From the NCBI GenBank assembly GCA_910587465.1, contig CAJUMS010000003.1, positions 71,206 through 90,517 on the forward strand: DNA of 19,312 nt. The letters are read 5' to 3'. Of the stretch, positions 14,297 through 19,312 are shown one piece after another. The translations under genes and the position numbers were made by a program. Numbering within the stretch: the stretch's first letter is position 1; every line of letters starts with the position of its first letter. The notes beneath the pieces are model-generated. The model made no database searches. It was given only the letters and a program-made list of their open reading frames with translations, and had not been told where the DNA came from. This DNA comes from an uncultured Oscillospiraceae bacterium (lineage in GTDB: Bacteria; Bacillota; Clostridia; Oscillospirales; Ruminococcaceae).

Positions 14297-14806
14297 ATGC
14301 CCAGTGAGTCTGTACTTGCCCAAAAGCAGCAATTCGTTGCGGATCTTGCCGATAAGCTAAAGAACGCGGCAGGTGGCGTTTTGGTAGACTACAAGGGTAT
14401 CTCCGTCGAAGATGACACCAAGCTCAGAAAAGAGCTTCGTGAAAACGGCGTTGATTACTTTGTTGTCAAGAACACCCTGCTCAAGCGCGCTTGCGATATT
14501 GCGGGTCTTGAGGGTCTGGACGACGTTCTCAGCGGAACTACCGCTGTTGCGCTGTCCGCGGAGGATATTATCGTTGCCCCGAAAATTCTGCATAAGAAGG
14601 CGGAGGGTTCCAACGGTACTTTCAGCATTAAGAAAGGCTTTGTAGACGGCAAGGTTATTACCAAGGAAGAGGTTGAAGCTTACGCTAAGCTCCCGTCCAA
14701 GGAAACTCTGCTCTCTCAGCTTGTATTTATGCTGCAGAGCCCGATTCAGCGTTTCGCGATCGCTATCAACGAGATCGCAAAGAAGAACGACGAAGCGTCC
14801 GCTTGA
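14297..14806 (+). CDS. rplJ: 50S ribosomal protein L10
   Basis: L10 forms the base of the ribosomal stalk: it binds 23S rRNA in the GTPase centre and holds L7/L12 dimers on its C-terminal helix. The 169-residue length is normal. The N-terminal rRNA-binding domain opens SESVLAQKQQFVADLADKL, with the conserved DYKGISVEDDTKLRKELRE and VVKNTLLKRA. The C-terminal helix after LPSKETLLSQLV is the L12-binding segment. I chose the ATG at 14297 because AAGGAGG stands 7 nt upstream; longer in-frame starts would lie inside the leader RNA. The first gene of the usual neighbours (rplK-rplA) is absent upstream, where a metallophosphoesterase occurs instead. Confidence 0.97.
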   Translation: MPSESVLAQKQQFVADLADKLKNAAGGVLVDYKGISVEDDTKLRKELRENGVDYFVVKNTLLKRACDIAGLEGLDDVLSGTTAVALSAEDIIVAPKILHKKAEGSNGTFSIKKGFVDGKVITKEEVEAYAKLPSKETLLSQLVFMLQSPIQRFAIAINEIAKKNDEASA

Positions 14807-14835
14807 TCGTTCAATTCTACAAGCGGCTTGAACGA
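14807..14835 (+). other. Hairpin in the rplJ-rplL intergenic mRNA
   Basis: TCGTTCAA (14807-14814) and TTGAACGA (14828-14835) form a perfect 8-bp stem with a 13-nt loop starting right after the rplJ stop. No T-run follows, so it is not a terminator. It may be an RNA-processing or stability element between two genes whose products are needed at about 1:4 or more. Confidence 0.5.
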
Positions 14836-14882
14836 AATGCCGCGTAACCAATGAAAACAAACATATTATGGAGGTAAATAAA

Positions 14883-15263
14883 ATGGCTTCTGAGAAGATT
14901 ACAAAAATTATTGACGAAGTTAAGGAACTGTCTGTTCTTGAGCTTAACGAACTGGTAAAGGCACTTGAGGAAGAATTCGGTGTATCCGCTGCCGCTGTTG
15001 CTGCTGCTCCCGCTGCCGGCGGTGCCGCAGGCGGTGCTGCTGCCGAGGAAAAGACTGAGTTTGACGTTATCCTCGCATCCTTCGGCGACGCTAAGATGGC
15101 TGTTATCAAGGCTGTTAAGGACGTATGCGGTCTTGGTCTGAAGGAGGCTAAGGAGATCGTTGAGGCTGCTCCTAAGGCTATAAAGGAAGGCGTTGCAAAG
15201 GCTGAGGCTGAAGAGCTCAAGGCTAAGCTTGAAGAGGCAGGTGCTAAGATCGAGCTTAAGTAA
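14883..15263 (+). CDS. rplL: 50S ribosomal protein L7/L12
   Basis: The multi-copy stalk protein that recruits and stimulates translational GTPases. The 126-residue chain has all three parts: an N-terminal dimerisation and L10-binding domain (1-38, with LNELVKALEEEFGVS), an Ala/Gly-rich hinge (about 39-58), and the C-terminal factor-binding domain with FDVILASFGDAKMAVIKAVK and GLGLKEAKEIVEAAPKAIKEG. The start is the ATG at 14883: GGAGG lies 8 nt upstream, and an in-frame ATG 15 bases earlier is overlapped by that site. It is followed by a strong terminator and not by rpoB, unlike the classical order. Confidence 0.98.
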   Translation: MASEKITKIIDEVKELSVLELNELVKALEEEFGVSAAAVAAAPAAGGAAGGAAAEEKTEFDVILASFGDAKMAVIKAVKDVCGLGLKEAKEIVEAAPKAIKEGVAKAEAEELKAKLEEAGAKIELK

Positions 15264-15295
15264 TCGGCTCTCTTATCGCTTTAACGCAAACGTAA

Positions 15296-15335
15296 GACCG
15301 CTCTTGACTGCTGTTGAGAGCGGTCATTTTATTTT
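15296..15335 (+). terminator. Rho-independent terminator of rplJ-rplL
   Basis: GACCGCTCT (15296-15304) pairs perfectly with AGAGCGGTC (15317-15325) around a 12-nt loop, followed by ATTTTATTTT. The ribosome binding site of the next gene starts immediately after the T-tract, so any read-through transcript would be translated directly into the O-acetyltransferase. Confidence 0.9.
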
Positions 15336-15349
15336 GAGGAGGAACTATT

Positions 15350-15946
15350 ATGTTGACCGAAAAGGAAAAAATGCTGCGCGGCGAGCTTTACGACCCGACC
15401 GATAAGGAGCTTGCCGACCGCAGGATACTCGCACACAGGCTGTCTATGGACTACAACACGACCTATGAGACCGATGAGGAAAAGCGTAAAAAAATACTTG
15501 ACGAGCTTATGCCGAACCGCGGTGAGGGATCATTTTTGCAGGGTCCGATACAATTGGATTACGGCTGCTTTATTACTGTCGGAAAGCACTTCTACGCTAA
15601 CTTTAACCTGACTGTGCTCGATACATGCCCGATAACTATTGGAGACGATGTGTACTGCGGTCCTAACGTTACGTTCGCGACGCCTGTTCATCCTTTTGAC
15701 CCGGACGAGCGCCGAATGAGATTCAAGGAGGACGGCTCGATATACGATCTCGAATACGGCAAGCCCATTACGATCGGGAACGACTGCTGGATTGCGAGCA
15801 ACGTTACAATATGCGGCGGCGTTACTATCGGCGACAACTGCGTTATCGGCGCGGGAAGCGTAGTAACTCGGGATATCCCCGCGAACAGTCTTGCCGCGGG
15901 AAACCCCTGTCGTGTTATCAGACAGCTTGACGTGAAAGAGGTATGA
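15350..15946 (+). CDS. Sugar O-acetyltransferase, LacA/Maa/NodL type (hexapeptide repeat)
   Basis: An acetyl-CoA-dependent O-acetyltransferase of the left-handed beta-helix family that works on maltose, galactosides or related sugars. The N-terminal Mac domain (TEKEKMLRGELYDPTDKEL, 3-21) is typical of maltose/galactoside acetyltransferases. Hexapeptide repeats follow from about residue 73 (ITIGDDVYCGPNV, ITIGNDCWIASNVTI, GVTIGDNCVIGAGSVV). The catalytic histidine is H114 in TPVHPFDPDERR. The 198-residue length is standard. GAGGAGG precedes the ATG by 7 nt and abuts the rplL terminator. I see no separate promoter with a usable start site, so expression may come from read-through. The HD gene follows almost directly. 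Acceptor sugar cannot be told from sequence. Confidence 0.92.
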   Translation: MLTEKEKMLRGELYDPTDKELADRRILAHRLSMDYNTTYETDEEKRKKILDELMPNRGEGSFLQGPIQLDYGCFITVGKHFYANFNLTVLDTCPITIGDDVYCGPNVTFATPVHPFDPDERRMRFKEDGSIYDLEYGKPITIGNDCWIASNVTICGGVTIGDNCVIGAGSVVTRDIPANSLAAGNPCRVIRQLDVKEV

Positions 15947-15947
15947 T

Positions 15948-16622
15948 TTGAAAGATTACGATAAAATGGAAGCATATATGCTGGAATGTATGCGCGACTC
16001 GGCACATGACCGCGAGCATATCTACCGCGTTTTGTATACGGCGCTCGATATTGCAGAAAGCGAACCGTCCGCCGATCTTGAGATTTTGACGGCGGCTTGC
16101 TTGCTGCATGATATCGGCAGACCCGAACAATTTGCTGACCCGAATTTATGTCACGCGGAGGTCGGGAGCAAAAAGGCATACGATTTCCTAATCGGGCTCG
16201 ACTGGGCGGAGGAGCGTGCAGCGCATGTCCGCGACTGTGTATATACTCACCGTTTCAGGAGCAATGCTCCTCCGCATAGTATTGAAGCAAAGATACTCTT
16301 TGATGCAGATAAGATCGACGTTTCGGGTGCCGTGGGAATGGCGCGTTCGCTGATGTACCACGGCGCGGTCGGAGAGCCTCTGTATACGACGAACACTGAC
16401 GGGATAATCAGCGACGGCAGCGATACCGACGAGCCGTCTTTTTTCAGAGAATATCACTTCAAGCTGAAAAACATATACGGGAAATTCTTCACGGAGCGCG
16501 GCAAAGAGATCGCTCTGGGCAGACAGCGTGCCGCCGATGATTTTTACAACGCGCTGCTGTCGGAGGTCAAGGGCGCGGAAAAGCACGGTAGAGAACTGTT
16601 GCGCCGTTTAAACGGGATGTGA
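15948..16622 (+). CDS. HD-domain phosphohydrolase
   Basis: A 224-residue metal-dependent phosphohydrolase of the HD superfamily. Motifs in order: H24 in AHDREHIYRV, the HD pair H54-D55 in CLLHDIGRPE, a histidine-rich stretch at DCVYTHRF, and an aspartate in LFDADKID (119-124). The AHDxxHIxRV opening is common to small stand-alone HD hydrolases whose substrates, probably nucleotides, are mostly unassigned. The C-terminal third is helical and specific to this branch. The start is a TTG at 15948, supported by AAAGAGG six nt upstream and located one base after the O-acetyltransferase coding end. An ATG at 15966 lacks a binding site. The next gene overlaps or abuts its stop. Confidence 0.85.
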   Translation: MKDYDKMEAYMLECMRDSAHDREHIYRVLYTALDIAESEPSADLEILTAACLLHDIGRPEQFADPNLCHAEVGSKKAYDFLIGLDWAEERAAHVRDCVYTHRFRSNAPPHSIEAKILFDADKIDVSGAVGMARSLMYHGAVGEPLYTTNTDGIISDGSDTDEPSFFREYHFKLKNIYGKFFTERGKEIALGRQRAADDFYNALLSEVKGAEKHGRELLRRLNGM

Positions 16623-16624
16623 CT

Positions 16625-17245
16625 ATGTACAAAATAATTGACGAAAGCAAATGGGAACGCGCTATGCACTGTATGATATTCAGAAGCTGTTGCGAGCCTA
16701 TGTTCTGCGTAACCTTTGAAGTCGACATTACACATTTTCTAGATAAAATTCGAAAAAATGGGCTGTCATTTACGCTTGCTATGGTTTACGCGGTCTGCAA
16801 GTGTGGAAACGATATTGAAAATTTCCGCTACCGTTTTCTGGACGGAAAAGTTGTTCTGTACGACAGCATAGACACATCGTTTACGTATCTTAACAAGGAA
16901 ACCGAGCTGTTTAAGGTAGTCAGCGTGCCTATGGTTGACGGATTAAAAGAATATGTCAATCTCGCCGAAAAGACTGCCCACGAACAGCGTGAATACTTCA
17001 CAGCACCTCCCGCGAACAACATCTTCCAATGCTCTGCGATACCGTGGGTTACGTACACTCACATCTCCCACACCATTTCGGGCAATAAGGAAAATGCCTC
17101 TCCCCTATTCGATTGGGGAAAGTATTATGAAAAGGACGGACGGTTTTTAATGCCGCTGTCGGTTCAGGCGCATCACTCGTTTGTTGACGGTCTGCACATC
17201 GGGAGGTTTACGGAAATGATACAGCGGTTTTTGAATGAACTCTGA
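16625..17245 (+). CDS. Chloramphenicol acetyltransferase-like protein (CAT type A fold)
   Basis: A 206-residue member of the trimeric CAT family, which transfers acetyl from acetyl-CoA. The active-site histidine is H184 in HHSFVDGLHIGRF, with the conserved D188 four residues on, matching the HHxxxDG signature. Other CAT landmarks include FRYRF in the substrate region, PWVTYTHIS near residue 140 and FDWGKYY. The N-terminal half is shorter in places than classical Cat enzymes. Homologues of this type occur widely in gut Clostridia without known resistance, so the acceptor may not be chloramphenicol. I chose the ATG at 16625 because GGGA precedes it by 7 nt; a GTG at 16619, overlapping the HD stop, is also possible. 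It is the last gene before a new promoter. Confidence 0.85.
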   Translation: MYKIIDESKWERAMHCMIFRSCCEPMFCVTFEVDITHFLDKIRKNGLSFTLAMVYAVCKCGNDIENFRYRFLDGKVVLYDSIDTSFTYLNKETELFKVVSVPMVDGLKEYVNLAEKTAHEQREYFTAPPANNIFQCSAIPWVTYTHISHTISGNKENASPLFDWGKYYEKDGRFLMPLSVQAHHSFVDGLHIGRFTEMIQRFLNEL

Positions 17246-17270
17246 GTCTAAAACCGCAGTATTTGTTATA

Positions 17271-17299
17271 TTGACAATAAAAGGCAATTGTGATAAAAT
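17271..17299 (+). promoter_or_regulatory. Sigma-A promoter of the interrupted GNAT gene and downstream genes
   Basis: TTGACA (17271-17276) is a perfect -35, with TAAAAT (17294-17299) 17 bp on. The leader of about 27 nt contains a good ribosome binding site (GGAGG). The promoter starts the right-hand set of small genes. Confidence 0.82.
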
Positions 17300-17332
17300 A
17301 AGGTTACTAAAGTAATTACGGAGGACTGTATA

Positions 17333-17794
17333 ATGGAAATCATCGAATATGCCCCCAAATTCAAGGATGACTTTATTAAATTCAACACCGACCGGAGCAT
17401 CGACAATTTCGGATTTCTTGTGAACGAGGACACGGAGACCTTTTCGCATATCGAAGAGGCTCTGACAAACGGCGCTATGATCTACTTTGCGGTGAAGGAC
17501 GGAACGGCGCTTGCATAATGTATGGCAAAGCCCATGCGCGAAAGTGACGCGTGGGAGATATGCAAACTCGCCTTCAACAAAGAGCGTACACACAAGGGCT
17601 GCGGCAGCGCGGTTTCCAAAGCGGCTATGGACTGGGCGATAAATCACGGCGAAAAGCGGCTTTTCCTGCTGTCGAACGGCAAGCTCAAACCTGCGATACA
17701 TATCTATGAAAAGTTCGGTTTTCGCGAGATAAAGCTCGACGATTACGAATATGTGCGCGGCAATATCGCGTTTGAGTATATTGTAGAGGAATAA
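17333..17794 (+). pseudogene. GNAT N-acetyltransferase interrupted by one in-frame stop
   Basis: One reading frame from ATG 17333 to 17794 encodes a complete GNAT-fold protein of about 153 residues except for a single TAA at 17516-17518, between GTALA and CMAKPM. The first half supplies the N-terminal strands and helices (DDFIKFNTDRSIDNFGFLVN, GAMIYFAVKDG). The second half has the acetyl-CoA loop THKGCGSAV and the C-terminal AIHIYEKFGFREIKLDDYEY. No frameshift accompanies the stop. GGAGG precedes the start and the promoter is intact. Translation might reinitiate at ATG 17522, two codons after the stop, giving two chains. Options are recent inactivation, a sequencing error, split subunits or read-through; recent inactivation or error is the most likely. 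Acceptor substrate is unknown. Confidence 0.75.
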
Positions 17795-17796
17795 TT

Positions 17797-17841
17797 ATGA
17801 AAAAGGAACGCCTTAATGAAGTGTTCATGATAGAGTTATAG
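17797..17841 (+). other. Very short open frame (14 aa), possible remnant
   Basis: Between the GNAT and the TIGR04076 gene an ATG at 17797 opens a 14-codon frame (MKKERLNEVFMIEL) that ends with TAG just before the next gene's AGGAGG. There is no good ribosome binding site before it. It could be the leftover N-terminus of a deleted gene or chance. Confidence 0.25.
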
Positions 17842-17850
17842 GAGGTTATT

Positions 17851-18393
17851 ATGCAATACAAATGTAAAGTCACGGTTATTGATAAAAAGTGTTTCACCGA
17901 CTTGCAGGAGCAGTATCTCGCCGACCCGAAGTCGGGCGCGTGTCCGTTTTACAATATCGGCGACGAATTCATTTTCGAGCGCTACGGCAGCGAGGATACG
18001 TTCTGGCGCGAGGGCAACGGCACGCAGTGCGCCGAGGCATGGGACTGCATTAGCCGCTACATATACACGGCGCTCCAAGGCGGCAGCATTATGCGGAACT
18101 GGACTAACGACGATCGTATGATGATCGCCTGCTGCAACGACGGAACACGACCCGTTATTTTCAAGATAGAACGGCATGACTATCTTGTCGTGAAAATTGA
18201 CGGAATGAAATGCGAAAAGTGTGCAGCTAAGGTCAAAGCAGCTCTTGAGAGTATCGGCGGCACGGAGCGTGTTGATGTGCGGCTCGATAAGGGCTGGGTG
18301 GAAATTTTCGTAAAGCACGGAGAATGTCCCGACTTTGACGAGATAATAAACGCCGTTGATAACGCGGGTTTTAAGGTCACGGTGATCGAATGA
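17851..18393 (+). CDS. TIGR04076-like domain fused to a heavy-metal-associated (HMA) domain
   Basis: A 180-residue two-domain protein. Residues 1 to about 108 match the small uncharacterised TIGR04076 family: KCKVTVI at the start, CPFYNIGDEFIF (31-42), a cysteine plus AWDCI (60-67), and CCNDGTRPVIFKIER (94-108). Cysteines at 5, 14, 31, 60, 66, 94 and 95 are abundant. Residues 111-179 form a ferredoxin-like HMA domain with the soft-metal motif GMKCEKC (118-124, C121 and C124), as in CopZ/MerP and P1B-ATPase N-termini. The joint function, perhaps metal sensing or delivery, is not established and is only inferred from the domains. AGGAGG precedes the ATG. The stop overlaps the next gene by ATGA, implying coupled translation with a GNAT. 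No metal transporter or regulator is adjacent. Confidence 0.85.
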   Translation: MQYKCKVTVIDKKCFTDLQEQYLADPKSGACPFYNIGDEFIFERYGSEDTFWREGNGTQCAEAWDCISRYIYTALQGGSIMRNWTNDDRMMIACCNDGTRPVIFKIERHDYLVVKIDGMKCEKCAAKVKAALESIGGTERVDVRLDKGWVEIFVKHGECPDFDEIINAVDNAGFKVTVIE

Positions 18394-18806
18394 TACGGTA
18401 TGCTTCAACAAAGGATCTGGACGCACTCTCGGAGCTTGACGGGCATATCTCCAAAACGGAGCTTTTGAACGTTATCAAGCGGCGGTGCGTTATCGTTTCA
18501 ACGGAAAACGGGAAGATAAACGGTTGGCTGCGTTACGGGCTATTCTGGGATAACCTTCCTTTTATGAATATGCTGTATATTATCGACGGCGAGCGCGGAA
18601 ATGGTTTAGGCACAGCGCTTTGCGATTTCTGGGAGCGGGAGCTTAAAGAGCTTGGCTATTCACTCGCGCTTACCTCTACCCTGTCGGACGAGCGTGGGCA
18701 GTTATTTTACCGCAAACGCGGATACCGCGACTGCGGCTCGCTGATACTGCCGAACGAGGTCACGGAAATAATTATGTACAAGAAACTGGAGGACAACGAT
18801 GGATAA
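18390..18806 (+). CDS. GNAT family N-acetyltransferase
   Basis: A 138-residue single-domain acetyltransferase. The acetyl-CoA pyrophosphate loop is R-G-N-G-L-G at 69-74 (within DGERGNGLGTAL), preceded by the beta-4 strand FMNMLYII and followed by helix CDFWERELKELGY. The C-terminal strand-helix LFYRKRGYRDCG is also typical. The N-terminal opening MIRYASTKDLDALSELD is the common RimI-like start. The acceptor cannot be named. It overlaps the upstream TIGR04076-HMA gene by four bases, and its own end overlaps the deaminase gene by eight bases, so all three are probably made from one mRNA by coupled translation. Confidence 0.9.
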   Translation: MIRYASTKDLDALSELDGHISKTELLNVIKRRCVIVSTENGKINGWLRYGLFWDNLPFMNMLYIIDGERGNGLGTALCDFWERELKELGYSLALTSTLSDERGQLFYRKRGYRDCGSLILPNEVTEIIMYKKLEDNDG

Positions 18807-19191
18807 AATATGGAACGAAATGTATAACGCGGCAAAGGCTGTACATAACGAGCGCAGAATATCCGACTATGTTGACGCGGGAGGGGTTTCGGCGGCGGTA
18901 CTGTCAAAGTCGGGCAGGATATACACGGGCGTGTGCGTTGACACCTGTTCAACGCTCGGTATATGTGCCGAGCGCAACGCGATATTCAATATGATTACAA
19001 ACGGCGAGAGCGAGATCTTGAGAGTGCTTGCGATAATGCCCGACGGCAAGAGCGGCGCGCCCTGCGGAGCCTGCCGCGAGCTTATGGTGCAGCTTATGCC
19101 CGATAATTACAAGAATATCGAGATACTCTTGGATTATGAAAACGAACGGACTATCACGCTCGGGGAGATAACTCCCGAGTGGTGGATATAA
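18799..19191 (+). CDS. Cytidine deaminase-like zinc hydrolase
   Basis: A 130-residue protein of the cytidine deaminase fold, which hydrolyses the amino group of cytidine-type substrates. The zinc site is complete: C56-A57-E58 in ICAERNA, with E58 the proton shuttle, and P88-C89-G90-A91-C92 in APCGACRE. This three-cysteine arrangement is that of small tetrameric CDAs. The N-terminus lacks the FPVGAAL strand of housekeeping Cdd and reads DAGGVSAAVLSKSGRIYTGV, closer to the Clostridial CDA-like and blasticidin-S-deaminase-like branch. Nucleoside salvage or detoxification are both possible. The ATG is inside the 3' end of the GNAT gene (8-bp overlap), with GGAGG upstream. A new gene begins 11 bp after its stop. 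Confidence 0.88.
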   Translation: MDKIWNEMYNAAKAVHNERRISDYVDAGGVSAAVLSKSGRIYTGVCVDTCSTLGICAERNAIFNMITNGESEILRVLAIMPDGKSGAPCGACRELMVQLMPDNYKNIEILLDYENERTITLGEITPEWWI

Positions 19192-19202
19192 GGAGATCCG
19201 AA

Positions 19203-19312
19203 ATGACTTATTACGACAACGGAAAAGTGCTGATACGCGATCTGGAGCACGGCGACGTTAATATCTTCGTTGACTGCGAGAACGCGCAGGGTTGGGACAG
19301 CACCCCCGAAAA
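19203..19312 (+). CDS. GNAT family acetyltransferase, N-terminal fragment (runs off window)
   Basis: The frame opens at ATG 19203 after AAGGAG and stays open to the window end (36 full codons). It reads MTYYDNGKVLIRDLEHGDVN and later ENAQGWDSTPEK, which resembles the N-terminus of a GNAT group common in Clostridia, where LIRDL-x3-DA and the EIAQGW motif are characteristic. The acetyl-CoA site would lie beyond the edge, so the class rests on the N-terminus only. It continues the co-directional set of small enzymes. Confidence 0.6.
   Translation, partial: MTYYDNGKVLIRDLEHGDVNIFVDCENAQGWDSTPE

Noticed and set aside
14980..15055. GCTGCTGC-type repeats in rplL
   Set aside because: They encode the normal Ala/Gly hinge of L7/L12 and are not a separate repeat element.
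14357..15220. A 287-codon open frame on the minus strand across rplJ and rplL
   Set aside because: It is a shadow of two certain ribosomal genes with strong codon bias; its translation is Ser/Ala-rich and low in complexity, with no domain or ribosome binding site.
15304..15332. TTGACT within the rplL terminator loop with a T-rich -10-like hexamer 17 bp downstream
   Set aside because: The -10 is poor (four of six) and transcription would start within the ribosome binding site of the O-acetyltransferase, so it is unlikely to be a useful promoter.
17836..18426. A 196-codon minus-strand frame opposite the TIGR04076-HMA gene
   Set aside because: The plus-strand gene has AGGAGG, two known domains and an ATGA overlap with the next gene.
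1..19312. CRISPR arrays, insertion sequences, tRNA genes or phage attachment sites
   Set aside because: No spaced direct repeats, transposase-like proteins, terminal inverted repeats or tRNA-like sequences were seen on either strand.

Overview
The window looks like chromosomal DNA from a low-to-mid GC Firmicute of the class Clostridia, probably a gut Ruminococcaceae/Oscillospirales relative. This rests on strong AGGAGG-type ribosome binding sites, consensus sigma-A promoters with 17-bp spacers, a PdaA-type deacetylase of the spore cortex pathway, a TatD-associated radical SAM protein, a DUF815 ATPase, the lon-engB neighbourhood and an L10 leader in front of rplJ-rplL. The lineage is an inference from gene families, not from a marker comparison. 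No mobile element, CRISPR array, tRNA or rRNA was seen.

Layout. (1) 1-2742, minus strand: one operon from a near-consensus promoter, in the order radical SAM protein, ruvC, ruvA, and a membrane-anchored TPR protein that runs off the left edge. Spacings are very tight, and ruvB does not follow ruvA. (2) 2757-3922, minus: a single-gene DHH/DHHA1 phosphoesterase unit with its own promoter and a perfect hairpin terminator. (3) 4106-4916: a PdaA-like polysaccharide deacetylase on the plus strand, convergent with the next operon and sharing a bidirectional terminator with it. (4) 4921-8695, minus: a four-gene operon of Nudix hydrolase, dus, DUF815 AAA+ ATPase and a BtuF/FepB-like lipoprotein. (5) 8703-9558, plus: a DUF1624-type membrane acyltransferase, divergent from (4).

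(6) 9588-14063, plus: lon, then about 0.5 kb of decayed coding sequence, then engB and a metallophosphoesterase. The decayed stretch begins with the N-terminus of an ADP-ribosylglycohydrolase whose ATG overlaps the lon stop. (7) 14093-15335, plus: a consensus promoter, the L10 autoregulatory leader with an attenuator, rplJ, rplL and a terminator. Neither rplKA nor rpoB flanks this pair. (8) 15350-19312, plus: a run of small, tightly packed accessory enzymes. These are a hexapeptide sugar O-acetyltransferase, an HD phosphohydrolase, a chloramphenicol-acetyltransferase-like protein, a GNAT interrupted by one stop codon, a TIGR04076-HMA fusion, a second GNAT, a cytidine deaminase-like protein and the start of a third GNAT.

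Most of the window is housekeeping: recombination, tRNA modification, proteolysis, ribosome assembly and ribosomal stalk. The parts most worth a second look are the decayed lon-engB gap, the TIGR04076-heavy-metal-domain fusion, the nonsense-interrupted GNAT behind an intact promoter, and the dense right-hand array of small-molecule-modifying enzymes. I see no clear case for a wholly new system. The right-hand array is the best candidate for undescribed biology.
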